NCBI GenBank assembly: GCA_029939595.1
Contig: JAOZSQ010000003.1
Span: 1-64,000 of the forward strand
Reading direction: 5' to 3'
Length of the DNA stretch: 64,000 bases
From: EX4572-165 sp002254885
Lineage (GTDB): Archaea; Thermoplasmatota; E2; DHVEG-1
Within the stretch, counting starts at the first letter, position 1, and every line of letters starts with the position of its first letter. The translations under genes were made by a program, and so were the position numbers. The notes under the pieces were generated by a model. That model made no database searches, was not told the origin of the DNA, and saw nothing but the letters and a program-made list of their open reading frames with translations. This document shows positions 51,693-59,189 of the stretch, one piece after another.

Positions 51693-52754
51693 TTAGTCCT
51701 CCGTGAATCTCATAAACACATCTTCAAGAGATGGTTCCATTATCTGAATATTTACAATGTTACCGCCAGCTTTTTCAACGGCAATTATAATCTTAGATTT
51801 TGATTTAGGATCACAAACAACATGTAACATGACACCAATTATCTTGGCATGTTCCACACCATCAAGGCTTTCCACGGATTTTACGATTTTATCTGATGAT
51901 TTTTCAAGTTCAAGAACAAGTTTTGGTTTTAATTTCAAGCGGTCTCTTAAACGACTGACTGTGTCTTCTGCAACAATAACTCCTTTACTAATAATTCCAA
52001 CACGGTCACAAACCTCTTGAACTTCTGCAAGAATATGAGAGGAAACAAAAACAGAGGATCCCTTTTCTTTCATTTCTTTAATCTTCTCTCTAATAAGGGC
52101 AACTCCTCTTGGATCAAGTCCACCTGAGGGCTCATCTAAAACTAGAATAGGCGGATTTCCCAGCAATGCTCGTGCCATACCAAGTCTTTGTTGCATCCCT
52201 TTTGAAAACTTTCCAACTTTTTTATTAACTGCATTTTCCAAGCCCATGCTTACAAGTAAAGGTTTACATTCAGATAATGAGGCCTTTTTCATTTCAGCAT
52301 AAAAATTCATGTTTTGAAGCGCGGTAAGGTTATCATAAAAAGCAACTTTTTCAGGGAGATATCCAATAAATTTTTTTGCTGACTTATCATCCTCTTTAAT
52401 ATCAATCTCGTTAATCTTTATGTTTCCCGTATTGGTTTGTATTAGACCTAATATGGATTTGATGGTTGTTGTTTTTCCTGCACCATTAGGTCCAAGAAAA
52501 CCAAATACTTCACCTTTTTTAACAGTAAAAGAAGCATTATTTACGGCTTTTACATCATTATATATTTTCGTAAGATTTGTCACCGTAATTGCTGATTTTT
52601 CATTATTTAATCGAGTTTTTTGGACATTTCCTGGAAATTCAAACATTCCTTCTGAACCACATTCTGAACATACAATTTTTATGTTTTCACCGGGTTTTCC
52701 AGAAACTATTTTTTTAAGCCCGCATTGCGGGCATTTTATCGTTTTTTCAACCAT
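51693..52754 (-). CDS. ABC exporter ATPase with N-terminal zinc ribbon
   Basis: 353 residues. Residues 1-42 hold a zinc ribbon (CPQCG at 8-12, CSECG at 29-33). The ABC ATPase follows: Walker A GPNGAGKTT (88-96), signature FSKGMQQRLGMARAL near 184, Walker B ILVLDEPSGGLDPRG and the switch His of SSHIL. The C-terminal about 70 residues are a regulatory extension. The zinc ribbon fused before the ATPase is uncommon and may bind a partner or sense redox state; this is inference. The permease is encoded 3 nt downstream. Confidence 0.9.
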   Translation of the reverse strand: MVEKTIKCPQCGLKKIVSGKPGENIKIVCSECGSEGMFEFPGNVQKTRLNNEKSAITVTNLTKIYNDVKAVNNASFTVKKGEVFGFLGPNGAGKTTTIKSILGLIQTNTGNIKINEIDIKEDDKSAKKFIGYLPEKVAFYDNLTALQNMNFYAEMKKASLSECKPLLVSMGLENAVNKKVGKFSKGMQQRLGMARALLGNPPILVLDEPSGGLDPRGVALIREKIKEMKEKGSSVFVSSHILAEVQEVCDRVGIISKGVIVAEDTVSRLRDRLKLKPKLVLELEKSSDKIVKSVESLDGVEHAKIIGVMLHVVCDPKSKSKIIIAVEKAGGNIVNIQIMEPSLEDVFMRFTED

Positions 52755-52791
52755 GATATAATCCTCAAAATAGGTTTACTTGGAAATGATG

Positions 52792-52929
52792 TTACCGGTT
52801 TGATTCATTTAAATCTTTTTCATTATTTTTTTTCTTTTTGAATGCAACATGGAGAAAATATACGAGTCCTCCATAGAGAACTGTTGATCCAAAGATAAAC
52901 ATGATGATTGCAGATATTGGAAGGTTCAT
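52792..52929 (-). CDS. metS: MetS-like small subunit of NSS transporter (45 residues)
   Basis: 45 residues: one membrane helix (IIMFIFGSTVLYGGLVYFL) and a basic tail (KKKKNNEK). This matches the MetS small subunits that accompany MetP-type sodium:amino-acid symporters, first found in Corynebacterium. The ATG overlaps the transporter stop by 4 nt (ATGA, 52926-52929), a coupling that supports the assignment. It is too short for usual ORF cut-offs. Confidence 0.78.
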   Translation of the reverse strand: MNLPISAIIMFIFGSTVLYGGLVYFLHVAFKKKKNNEKDLNESNR

Positions 52930-54398
52930 ATGAGACGTTCACTCCTTTTTTTCATAAGGTAATAAGCCAATATTGGTGCAATAATAAGAGGCAACGCCCC
53001 TCCGAAAAGTATTACCTCCACTGGATAGCCCATATATGGATGGATAACATTTTCAATAATTGAGAATATTAGAAGAAGTATCAAGATGATTGGTATTATA
53101 TATTTAATTAAAAAATTCCACCATGAGCCAACACGAATATCCGATCGTTCATTTGCATATTTTCTCAAAGAATCAAGAGGATATATCCAACCAAGTATTA
53201 TACATTCAATAAGACCAATTACAACAAGTCCAAAGTTTGCAACAAAATGATCGACTAGTTCTAGCCAATATAGTCCGTTTCCTGGTGTAAATGAAAGGCT
53301 TAGAAGAAAACCAATGAAACAGGTGAGTGCTGTGGTTTTTGTTTTTGAAATCTTCCATTTTTCATTGATCCCTGCAGATATTGGTTCAATCATTGAAAAT
53401 GCTGAATCAATACCAAAAGTGAGGAGGGCAATATAGAATAGAATCCCGAAAACTGCGGCAGCCACAGGTAACATGGTTATTGCGGTTGGATATGTTATAA
53501 AAATGAGAAATGGTCCTCCAATTCCAAGTTGATCGATACTAACTCCTTGTGTTGCTGCTAGATATCCGACAACTGAAAAAACTGTAAAACCTGCAAAAAA
53601 CGAAACCCCTGCATCTGCAAACGCGGTGATGCATGCATTATTGTTAATATCTGAGTTTTTATTTAGGTAACTTGCATAGGTTATCATTATTCCTTGTGCT
53701 AGACCCAATGAAAAGAAGACTTGTGCATATGCTGAAAGCCAAACGTTTACATTAAGAATTTTTGAAAAATCTGGTGTGAGGTAATAGCTAATACCATCCA
53801 TTGCTCCTGGGAGGGTGAGCCCTCGGATGGTTAGAATCAACATAAGAATTATTGGAAGGGGCACGGTTAGAAGTACGACTTTTCCAATTCGATGAACTCC
53901 CTTGTATAAAATGATAAATACAGAAGTCCAGATTGCGATAAGTCCAAGGACAACCGGGATACTAATTGATCCAAAAATCGTTGGATTTTCAGTTATTTTA
54001 AGAAACGAGTTAAGAAAAAAACTTTCAGCATTACTCCCCCATCTAAGATCAATTGCATAGATCATATAGCTGAAACACCAGGACATGACAACGACGTAGT
54101 ATGTGGCTATGATAAATGGGATAAGTGTTGTCCACCAGCCTATCCATTCAAATTTAGGATTGATTTTTTTCATTGCTTTTGGTGCAGAATGTTGAGACCA
54201 ATGACCAATGGTAAATTCAAGGATCATCAAAGGGATTCCTGCTGTAAAAAGTGCAACAAAGAATGGAATGAGAAAAGCTCCACCGCCGTTTTCATAGCAT
54301 ATATATGGGAAACGCCATACATTCCCTAAGCCAATTGCAGACCCTATTGCGGCCATGATAAACATGGTTCGTGATTGCCAGTGATTTTTTTTTGAAAT
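52926..54398 (-). CDS. metP: Sodium:neurotransmitter symporter family (MetP-like) transporter
   Basis: About 490 residues with the NSS signature GSAIGLGNVWRFPYICYENGGGAF and about 11-12 membrane segments. The first ATG is at 54365, but in-frame sequence before it reads SKKNHWQSRT, and the conserved Trp and Ser-Arg of NSS N-termini (W.SR..FI.A) lie there. No ATG, GTG or TTG is found; the frame is open back to a TGA at 54408-54410, and an ATT at 54396-54398 stands 5 nt after a GAGGGG Shine-Dalgarno. I therefore propose ATT initiation, unless an indel separates it from the short MIEGS frame just upstream. It likely imports an amino acid with sodium and works with the small MetS subunit downstream. 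Confidence 0.88.
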   Translation of the reverse strand: MSKKNHWQSRTMFIMAAIGSAIGLGNVWRFPYICYENGGGAFLIPFFVALFTAGIPLMILEFTIGHWSQHSAPKAMKKINPKFEWIGWWTTLIPFIIATYYVVVMSWCFSYMIYAIDLRWGSNAESFFLNSFLKITENPTIFGSISIPVVLGLIAIWTSVFIILYKGVHRIGKVVLLTVPLPIILMLILTIRGLTLPGAMDGISYYLTPDFSKILNVNVWLSAYAQVFFSLGLAQGIMITYASYLNKNSDINNNACITAFADAGVSFFAGFTVFSVVGYLAATQGVSIDQLGIGGPFLIFITYPTAITMLPVAAAVFGILFYIALLTFGIDSAFSMIEPISAGINEKWKISKTKTTALTCFIGFLLSLSFTPGNGLYWLELVDHFVANFGLVVIGLIECIILGWIYPLDSLRKYANERSDIRVGSWWNFLIKYIIPIILILLLIFSIIENVIHPYMGYPVEVILFGGALPLIIAPILAYYLMKKRSERLI

Positions 54399-54687
54399 TA
54401 CGACCCCTCAATCATTTGTAGATATTTATTATTCAAATCAAGAAACATTATTATAAAATATTTCTATTTAAAAGATTGGCCTATTATTCATTTTTTAAAA
54501 GTTTTTATCAATCAACATCTTATTCTAGATGTGTTTCAAGGAAAGAAAAAAAAACAGAGAGTTAATCAAAGTCCTCTATATTATTAATAAGAATAAACAA
54601 AAAGAGAATAAAAGTAAAGGAATCAAAACCTAAATATTTATTACAACCCTCTTGATGTAAGGGTAGGTTCGAAAAAAATAAAATAAT

Positions 54688-54772
54688 GCAGGGGTAGCCA
54701 AGCCAGGTCAACGGCGACAGACTCAAGATCTGTTCCTGCAGAGGTCCGAGGGTTCGAATCCCTTCCCCTGCA
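54688..54772 (+). tRNA. tRNA-Leu (anticodon CAA)
   Basis: 85 nt folding as a tRNA: acceptor GCAGGGG/CCCCTGC, D stem GCC/GGC, anticodon stem ACAGA/TCTGT with loop CTCAAGA (anticodon CAA, reading TTG), a long class II variable arm (CCTGCAGAGG region) as expected for Leu, and the T arm GAGGG-TTCGAAT-CCCTT. The discriminator is A and no CCA is encoded. No intron is seen. A TATA-like TAAATATTTATT lies about 50 nt upstream. Confidence 0.95.
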
Positions 54773-54799
54773 TATTTTTACTATTAAATTCGTGTTCCC

Positions 54800-54820
54800 C
54801 TCCAGACGGGAGCATTTTTT
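54800..54820 (+). terminator. Weak hairpin and T-run after tRNA-Leu
   Basis: CTCC (54800-54803) can pair with GGAG (54809-54812), followed by a run of six T (54815-54820) at 43-48 nt after the tRNA. A T-run alone is enough for archaeal termination; the hairpin may be coincidental. Confidence 0.35.
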
Positions 54821-54901
54821 CTTAATGTATCATTATTACTTGGTGATTATAATGCAATACTCTCTAATGATACAACCATCTTTATCCATAAACTCTGAGG
54901 G

Positions 54902-54919
54902 GGTGATAATGTTATCACC
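54902..54919. promoter_or_regulatory. Perfect palindrome GGTGATAA-TG-TTATCACC
   Basis: Two 8-nt arms are exact complements around a 2-nt centre, and half of it (TTGGTGAT) appears again at about 54839. It lies 3' of the HTH gene (which reads leftward) and could be an operator or, as RNA, a hairpin terminator for that gene. Confidence 0.45.
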
Positions 54920-54954
54920 AAGAAACGCTACTCGTAATGGTTCAATTTCATTAT

Positions 54955-55365
54955 TTATCTATAATAATGTCCAAGTTTACTATCAATTTCAATAGCGATT
55001 TTAATCATTTGAGTAAAAATTCTATCAACATCTATTTTAATTTCTTCAATACTTTTTTGTAAACTTTGTGATCTTAATCTATATTGATTGTTTTCTTTTA
55101 TAATCAAACCAGATTTAATAAAACTATTAAGATGATGCATTATTGCACCGCGCGAAAGCCCTAAATTTTCTGCCATGAAATCGCTACTTAAACCATCATT
55201 ATCGCCACATCCTTCTCTAACAAGCAATCTAAATAGTCTACCTGCTGAATCCTGCTTATCCCTTAATGTGAAATATCCAAATGATTTGCATATGTAATCA
55301 ATGTCATCTTCTAAATTACCTGGTGGGGGAGATCTAACCTTTTTAACTTGCACTGTTCTTGCCAT
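54955..55365 (-). CDS. HTH regulator divergent from hsp20
   Basis: 136 residues. Winged helix at about 50-100: FRLLVREGCGDNDGLSSDFMAENLGLSRGAIMHHLNSFIKSGLIIKENNQYRLR. The N-terminal 45 residues are family-specific with RSPPPG, and the C-terminus is helical, likely for dimerisation. It is divergent from hsp20 with 165 nt between start codons. By analogy with Phr of Pyrococcus, which represses heat-shock genes including hsp20, it is a candidate heat-shock regulator; sequence similarity to Phr is not strong, so this is from context. Confidence 0.82.
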   Translation of the reverse strand: MARTVQVKKVRSPPPGNLEDDIDYICKSFGYFTLRDKQDSAGRLFRLLVREGCGDNDGLSSDFMAENLGLSRGAIMHHLNSFIKSGLIIKENNQYRLRSQSLQKSIEEIKIDVDRIFTQMIKIAIEIDSKLGHYYR

Positions 55366-55449
55366 TGATTATTAGAAATATGTTTACCTTATTTAATATT
55401 TATCATCTTAATTATTTATTATTGGATTACAATAAACCAAAACATAATG

Positions 55450-55495
55450 TTTTTATATATGTAGTTACATTATGATTTAGATTGCTTAAAGCAAT
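55450..55495 (+). promoter_or_regulatory. hsp20 promoter with palindromic site
   Basis: A TATA element TTTTTATATATG (about 55450-55461) is followed by the inverted repeat ATTGCTTAAAGCAAT (55481-55495), arms of 7 nt around one base. The site falls where transcription should start, so a bound protein would block it. It is a candidate operator for the divergent HTH regulator. Confidence 0.5.
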
Positions 55496-55530
55496 TATAT
55501 TTGGATATAAAAATTGAGGTGGAAAAAAAC

Positions 55531-56049
55531 ATGGCAATAATAAAAGATAAGAAAAATAAAATGACAATAATTCCAACAGATAAAGGAGAAATAGTCGCCA
55601 GGAGACCTTATGATATTTGGAGAGATATGGATAATCTCTTTGATACTTTTAGAACTGATTTTGATGATATTTTATGGCCATTTACTAGAACAAGTGGATT
55701 AACAAATTATTCACAAAGAAGGATGCCACCAATGGATGTTGCAGATATAGGCGACCATTATGAAATGAAATTGGAAATGCCTGGAATACCTAAAGACAAT
55801 GTTGACATCCAAGTTACCGCAAACACAGTTGAAATCAAAGCAGATTGTAAGGATGATAAAGAAGAAAAAGGGAAGAATTGGCTCCGTCGTGAATGCAGTG
55901 GTATGAGTTTCTATCGAGCACTTGAACTCCCTGAAGAGTTGAAAACTGATGATGTAGATGCAGAATTTAAAGACGGGGTCCTGTGGTTATCTCTTCCAAA
56001 GATGGATCCAAAACAAGAGATTAAGCCTAAAAAAGTAAAGATCAAATAG
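55531..56049 (+). CDS. Small heat-shock protein Hsp20
   Basis: 172 residues. The alpha-crystallin domain (about 75-165) includes MDVADIGDHYEMKLEMPGIPKDNVDIQVTANTVEI and the C-terminal GVLWLSLPK motif, with a C-terminal extension of Lys-rich residues. A GTG-free frame opens further upstream, but GAGGTGG (55516-55522) lies 8 nt before the ATG at 55531, which I choose. It is an ATP-independent holdase chaperone in oligomers. The divergent HTH gene probably regulates it. Confidence 0.9.
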   Translation: MAIIKDKKNKMTIIPTDKGEIVARRPYDIWRDMDNLFDTFRTDFDDILWPFTRTSGLTNYSQRRMPPMDVADIGDHYEMKLEMPGIPKDNVDIQVTANTVEIKADCKDDKEEKGKNWLRRECSGMSFYRALELPEELKTDDVDAEFKDGVLWLSLPKMDPKQEIKPKKVKIK

Positions 56050-56107
56050 ATCATCTTTTACTCATCTCTATCTTTTTTCTTTTATAAATCTTTATGAGGT
56101 GAAACAG

Positions 56108-56215
56108 TTGGAATATATATATGATATGATCTTACGCTTTTGTTTCCTCCTTGGAAGTATTGCTATATTAACTTGGCTCTTTAGAAGGGGAAAGAAGACG
56201 AATTCAATTAACTAA
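56108..56215 (+). CDS. Small single-pass membrane peptide (35 residues)
   Basis: 35 residues from a TTG start: a hydrophobic helix (MILRFCFLLGSIAILTWLF) and a basic tail (RRGKKTNS). A GAGGTG Shine-Dalgarno at 56096-56101 is about 6 nt upstream, and TTTTATAAAT lies about 24-28 nt before the start. A GTG at 56099 could start three residues earlier. It could be a stress-induced membrane peptide next to hsp20. No family recognised. Confidence 0.45.
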   Translation: MEYIYDMILRFCFLLGSIAILTWLFRRGKKTNSIN

Positions 56216-56280
56216 TGAGTGAAGCATTCATAGATATTACTTAAATTAATCTCAATATCTTTTCGGAGATGAATATTCAC

Positions 56281-57471
56281 ATGACGAATAAAAATCGAGG
56301 GTTATTTGAACAAGAAAAAGCGGATGATTTTATGACCCAGAGATTTAAATGGGTTCATCAAAATGATTTATTAAATGAAACTCTTAAATTATTTCAAGGA
56401 TCAATTGATGTTCTTTTGGTTATAAACGATAATAATGATTATATAGGAATTTTAACGGAAAGAATGATCCTTCGATCAGGTGTATCTTATAAAGACACAA
56501 AAGTAGGTGAATTAGTCTCTTTTGCCCCTAGAATTAATGCAGATACTTCTATTCAAGAAGCAGCACGGTTAATGCTTGAATATGATGTGATGAATCTCCC
56601 TGTTTTTGATGATGCAGATCTTGTTGGTGTTGTTGATAGTGAAAAATTATTGTCCACTGTTGCTAAAAAGAAATTTGGCAAGAAAAAAATACTACATATC
56701 ATGTCTGAAGATACTATTATTGCAGGCCCTAAAGATAAAATTTCTTGGATTCTTAGAGTTTTTCGGGATTCTCATATTTCCAGAGTACCTGTAGTTGATG
56801 ATGGTTTTATTGTTGGTATTGTTACGCTTCATGATATTTTATACAAATTAATATTTCCTCAGAACATAGATACTTTTGCAGTTTTTTTAAATGAGAATGA
56901 ATCCATGTTAGATACCTATGTGGAACACATTATGTCTTATCCTGTTTTTACCTCAAATGTTCATTCTGGAATTAAAGAAGTTATTGACCAGATGGTTGAT
57001 TATCAGGTAAGTGGGATTATCGTTGTTGATGATCAAAACCAGTTAATGGGAATGGTTACAAAACGGGATATTTTGGAACAGTTATATGATGAAAAAAGTG
57101 GTTTTACTTATCCACATATTCAAATCAATACAAAAATTAAAGATATAAACAGAAAAGAATTATTTGATTATATCTATGATTTTATTAAGAAATACGAAAA
57201 AAAACTTGGAATTGTCAGCGCTAATATTTATATGAATGAACATAAGAAAAAATTGGATGGAAAACATTTAACCTATACTCGATGTCGGATAAGAAGTGAT
57301 TATGGACGTTTCGCGGTCTCATCTGAGGGTTGGGGACATTATGATTCTGTTAGAAATGCGATGTTTAATCTTGAAAAACAAATAAATAAAAAATTATCTC
57401 TGGAAATGAGATTGAAACAGAAATTGAAGAATCAATTTATGGATTATGTTGAGTTAGAGAGTCTAAGCTAA
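56281..57471 (+). CDS. Four-CBS-domain protein with C-terminal HPF-like domain
   Basis: 396 residues from the ATG at 56281, which is 8 nt after GGAGATGA; an ATG at 56269 overlaps that site. Four CBS modules (about 20-260) are visible by repeated V-D-D-G/D-VGVV/I-T patterns (LVGVVDSEKL, FIVGIVTLHDI, LMGMVTKRDIL), forming two Bateman pairs that bind adenine nucleotides. The last 130 residues resemble a ribosome-hibernation factor (HPF/RaiA) fold: KIKDINRKELFDYIYDFIKKYEKK, KHLTYTRCRIRSDYGRFAVSSEGWGHYDSVRNAMFNLEKQINK. CBS-containing ribosome dimerisation factors have been reported in Pyrococcus. An energy-sensing switch for ribosome dormancy is a reasonable, untested function here. Confidence 0.85.
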   Translation: MTNKNRGLFEQEKADDFMTQRFKWVHQNDLLNETLKLFQGSIDVLLVINDNNDYIGILTERMILRSGVSYKDTKVGELVSFAPRINADTSIQEAARLMLEYDVMNLPVFDDADLVGVVDSEKLLSTVAKKKFGKKKILHIMSEDTIIAGPKDKISWILRVFRDSHISRVPVVDDGFIVGIVTLHDILYKLIFPQNIDTFAVFLNENESMLDTYVEHIMSYPVFTSNVHSGIKEVIDQMVDYQVSGIIVVDDQNQLMGMVTKRDILEQLYDEKSGFTYPHIQINTKIKDINRKELFDYIYDFIKKYEKKLGIVSANIYMNEHKKKLDGKHLTYTRCRIRSDYGRFAVSSEGWGHYDSVRNAMFNLEKQINKKLSLEMRLKQKLKNQFMDYVELESLS

Positions 57472-57485
57472 AAAAGGATGTTTTT

Positions 57486-57608
57486 ATGAATGGGGATTGC
57501 GCTTTTGGTAATCAATACGATGATGGTGCATTATGGTTCACACGTGATGGCGGTATGAGTTCGTATTTAGGACGTATGGTAATAACTAAAAATAATCAAC
57601 TTTTATAG
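57486..57608 (+). CDS. Small ORF, beta-propeller-like fragment (40 residues)
   Basis: 40 residues with DDGALWFTRDGGMSSYLGRM, resembling one blade of NHL/virginiamycin-lyase-type propellers (DGALWFTE..G..IGRI). It starts 15 nt after the CBS-HPF stop with AAGGATG ahead. It may be a decayed remnant of a longer exported protein, or a small peptide by chance. Low support. Confidence 0.35.
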   Translation: MNGDCAFGNQYDDGALWFTRDGGMSSYLGRMVITKNNQLL

Positions 57609-57725
57609 CATTATTTCCTTCCGATAATGATATTGAAAACTACATTTGAGTACTTCACCCTTGGTCCAAACTCTTTACGGTAGATCTGCACTCATATAAA
57701 CTCATTATTTTACTAGTAAACTGGT

Positions 57726-57750
57726 GTTCAAATCCCTCTCCTGCATATTT
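57726..57750 (+). repeat. Degenerate copy of the tRNA-Leu 3' end
   Basis: The T-arm and acceptor sequence GTTC-AATCCCT-TCC-TGCATATTT recurs here with about one indel and two or three substitutions relative to 54752-54777, including five bases past the tRNA end. The upstream part of a tRNA is absent. Such 3'-end copies flank elements integrated at tRNA genes, so this may be the distal att remnant of a decayed element covering 54773-57725; no integrase gene is present. Confidence 0.5.
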
Positions 57751-57792
57751 ATCAAACATGATTGAATTGGTATTTACAATCAGTAAAAAATA

Positions 57793-58500
57793 TTATTTAC
57801 CACGCACTTCTTTTATCAAATTTACTAGTTTGTCTCCGCCAGGTTTACATGCATCTATTTTTACATCCTTTGTGGCCAACATCTTTGCATACCCAGCACA
57901 ACTTTTATAGCCACATGCTCCACAGTTATAACCAGGTAGAAGTTCTAGGAGTTTTGATTCTATTGCCGAATCCTTTTTTTCAACTATTGCTAAAACCTCT
58001 TTTCTGTCAACAAACCTATCTGTTATTACTCCTATTAACAGTATTCCTGGTAGTGTGAGAACATAACGTGCACCCATAAATGAAATACCTAGAAATTTAC
58101 TTTCAACTATAAGCATTGGGATTTTTATTACTGCCCAAGCACTTAACATTACAACGACATTAGAAAGACTAGCACCCTTTTTCAGCAATGAGTGAGTTAT
58201 TGGAAATGCTGCATATATTGGTCCTGCTGATACAGAGCCGACAAGAACAGACACCATTTTTCCTTTTATCCCTGCTCCTGAGCCAAAGAATTTGAGTATA
58301 GTGTCCCTGGAGACCCACACATCAATGAGCCCAGTTATGATGAATATTGCAGGAAGTATCTCTATCATTTCTTTTAGATACATCCAGAAACCTCCAAGAG
58401 CAATAGTGAATTTGCTCTGATCATAGAAGAAAACTATAACATATGCGACTAGGGCAACAATCACGATCTTTCTTTTTTTCAAAACGTCTATTGCACTCAA
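57793..58500 (-). CDS. ArsP-like permease half with C-terminal FeS domain
   Basis: 235 residues. Five membrane segments in the first 165 residues with the ...GSGAGIKGKMVSVLVGSVSAGPIYAAFPI motif of the ArsP/DUF318 permease family. Residues about 185-235 are a [4Fe-4S] domain of the RnfB/acetyl-CoA-synthase-linker type: GYNCGACGYKSCAGYAKMLATKDVKIDACKPGG, with Cys-x2-Cys-x4-Cys and a distant Cys. Fusion of a permease with a FeS domain points to redox-linked transport. It is coupled to the upstream half by a 4-nt overlap. Substrate unknown. Confidence 0.85.
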   Translation of the reverse strand: MSAIDVLKKRKIVIVALVAYVIVFFYDQSKFTIALGGFWMYLKEMIEILPAIFIITGLIDVWVSRDTILKFFGSGAGIKGKMVSVLVGSVSAGPIYAAFPITHSLLKKGASLSNVVVMLSAWAVIKIPMLIVESKFLGISFMGARYVLTLPGILLIGVITDRFVDRKEVLAIVEKKDSAIESKLLELLPGYNCGACGYKSCAGYAKMLATKDVKIDACKPGGDKLVNLIKEVRGK

Positions 58501-58979
58501 AGAATCGCCCCCATACCAATTGCTATTGCTATTGCTACAAGAAAACTAACAACATTTCTAACAAAGGTGAAACGTTTTCCAAAATATTCAATTTCTATTG
58601 GTGCAGTTATAAATCCAACCATGGTTAATGTTGCAATAAACGCAGCAACAGCCATTAGATTAGCACCCATTGAAACAAGAGATGCTGACAGCGGAAACGC
58701 TACAAATGCAGGGATTATTGCAATTGTACCAATCATTGCTCCATTAAATGTGCTGATAAGGGGATTTGATCCACCAAGCAGGTCCTTAATTGTTTCAGGT
58801 GGAACGAATGCCAGAAATAATCCGATTAAGGCTAATATTCCTACTATTTCCCCTGCCATTTCAAAAAAACGACCTTTAGCTAATTTTAATCCTAGTATTG
58901 TTTTATCTTTGTCCTTTTTGAATGACATTAATAGGGCTGCAATTGTTATAACAATTAATACTAATGTGCTGGTTTCCAT
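58497..58979 (-). CDS. ArsP-like permease, other half
   Basis: 160 residues with four membrane segments (TLVLIVITIAALLMSF..., EIVGILALIGLFLAFV, TIAIIPAFVAFPLSASLV, LVAIAIAIGMGAIL) and the GAMIGTIAIIPAFVAFPLSASLV signature corresponding to the second repeat of ArsP/DUF318 permeases, in which GSVSAGPIYAAFP is the partner motif. Together with the FeS-carrying protein it likely forms one permease from two chains. Confidence 0.85.
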   Translation of the reverse strand: METSTLVLIVITIAALLMSFKKDKDKTILGLKLAKGRFFEMAGEIVGILALIGLFLAFVPPETIKDLLGGSNPLISTFNGAMIGTIAIIPAFVAFPLSASLVSMGANLMAVAAFIATLTMVGFITAPIEIEYFGKRFTFVRNVVSFLVAIAIAIGMGAIL

Positions 58980-59189
58980 ATAAATTCACTCAAATTATGG
59001 TATAAGAATATAATTAAAAATCCCTCATGAAGCTTGATTATATATTTTTACTTATTAAACATTTATAGAAAATGTAATTTAAGATAAATTAGACTAAAAA
59101 CTATTTATTTTTATAGCCCTATCTGTTATGGTATATTTGGTTGAGAAAATTTATTTTATAATTTATTCCAAATTGTTTGTTGATATAAT

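Noticed and set aside
54792..54995. 67-residue ORF after tRNA-Leu
   Set aside because: No Shine-Dalgarno, low-complexity translation, and it overlaps the end of the HTH gene.
58567..58983. 138-residue plus-strand ORF
   Set aside because: Antisense to a permease with clear membrane helices.
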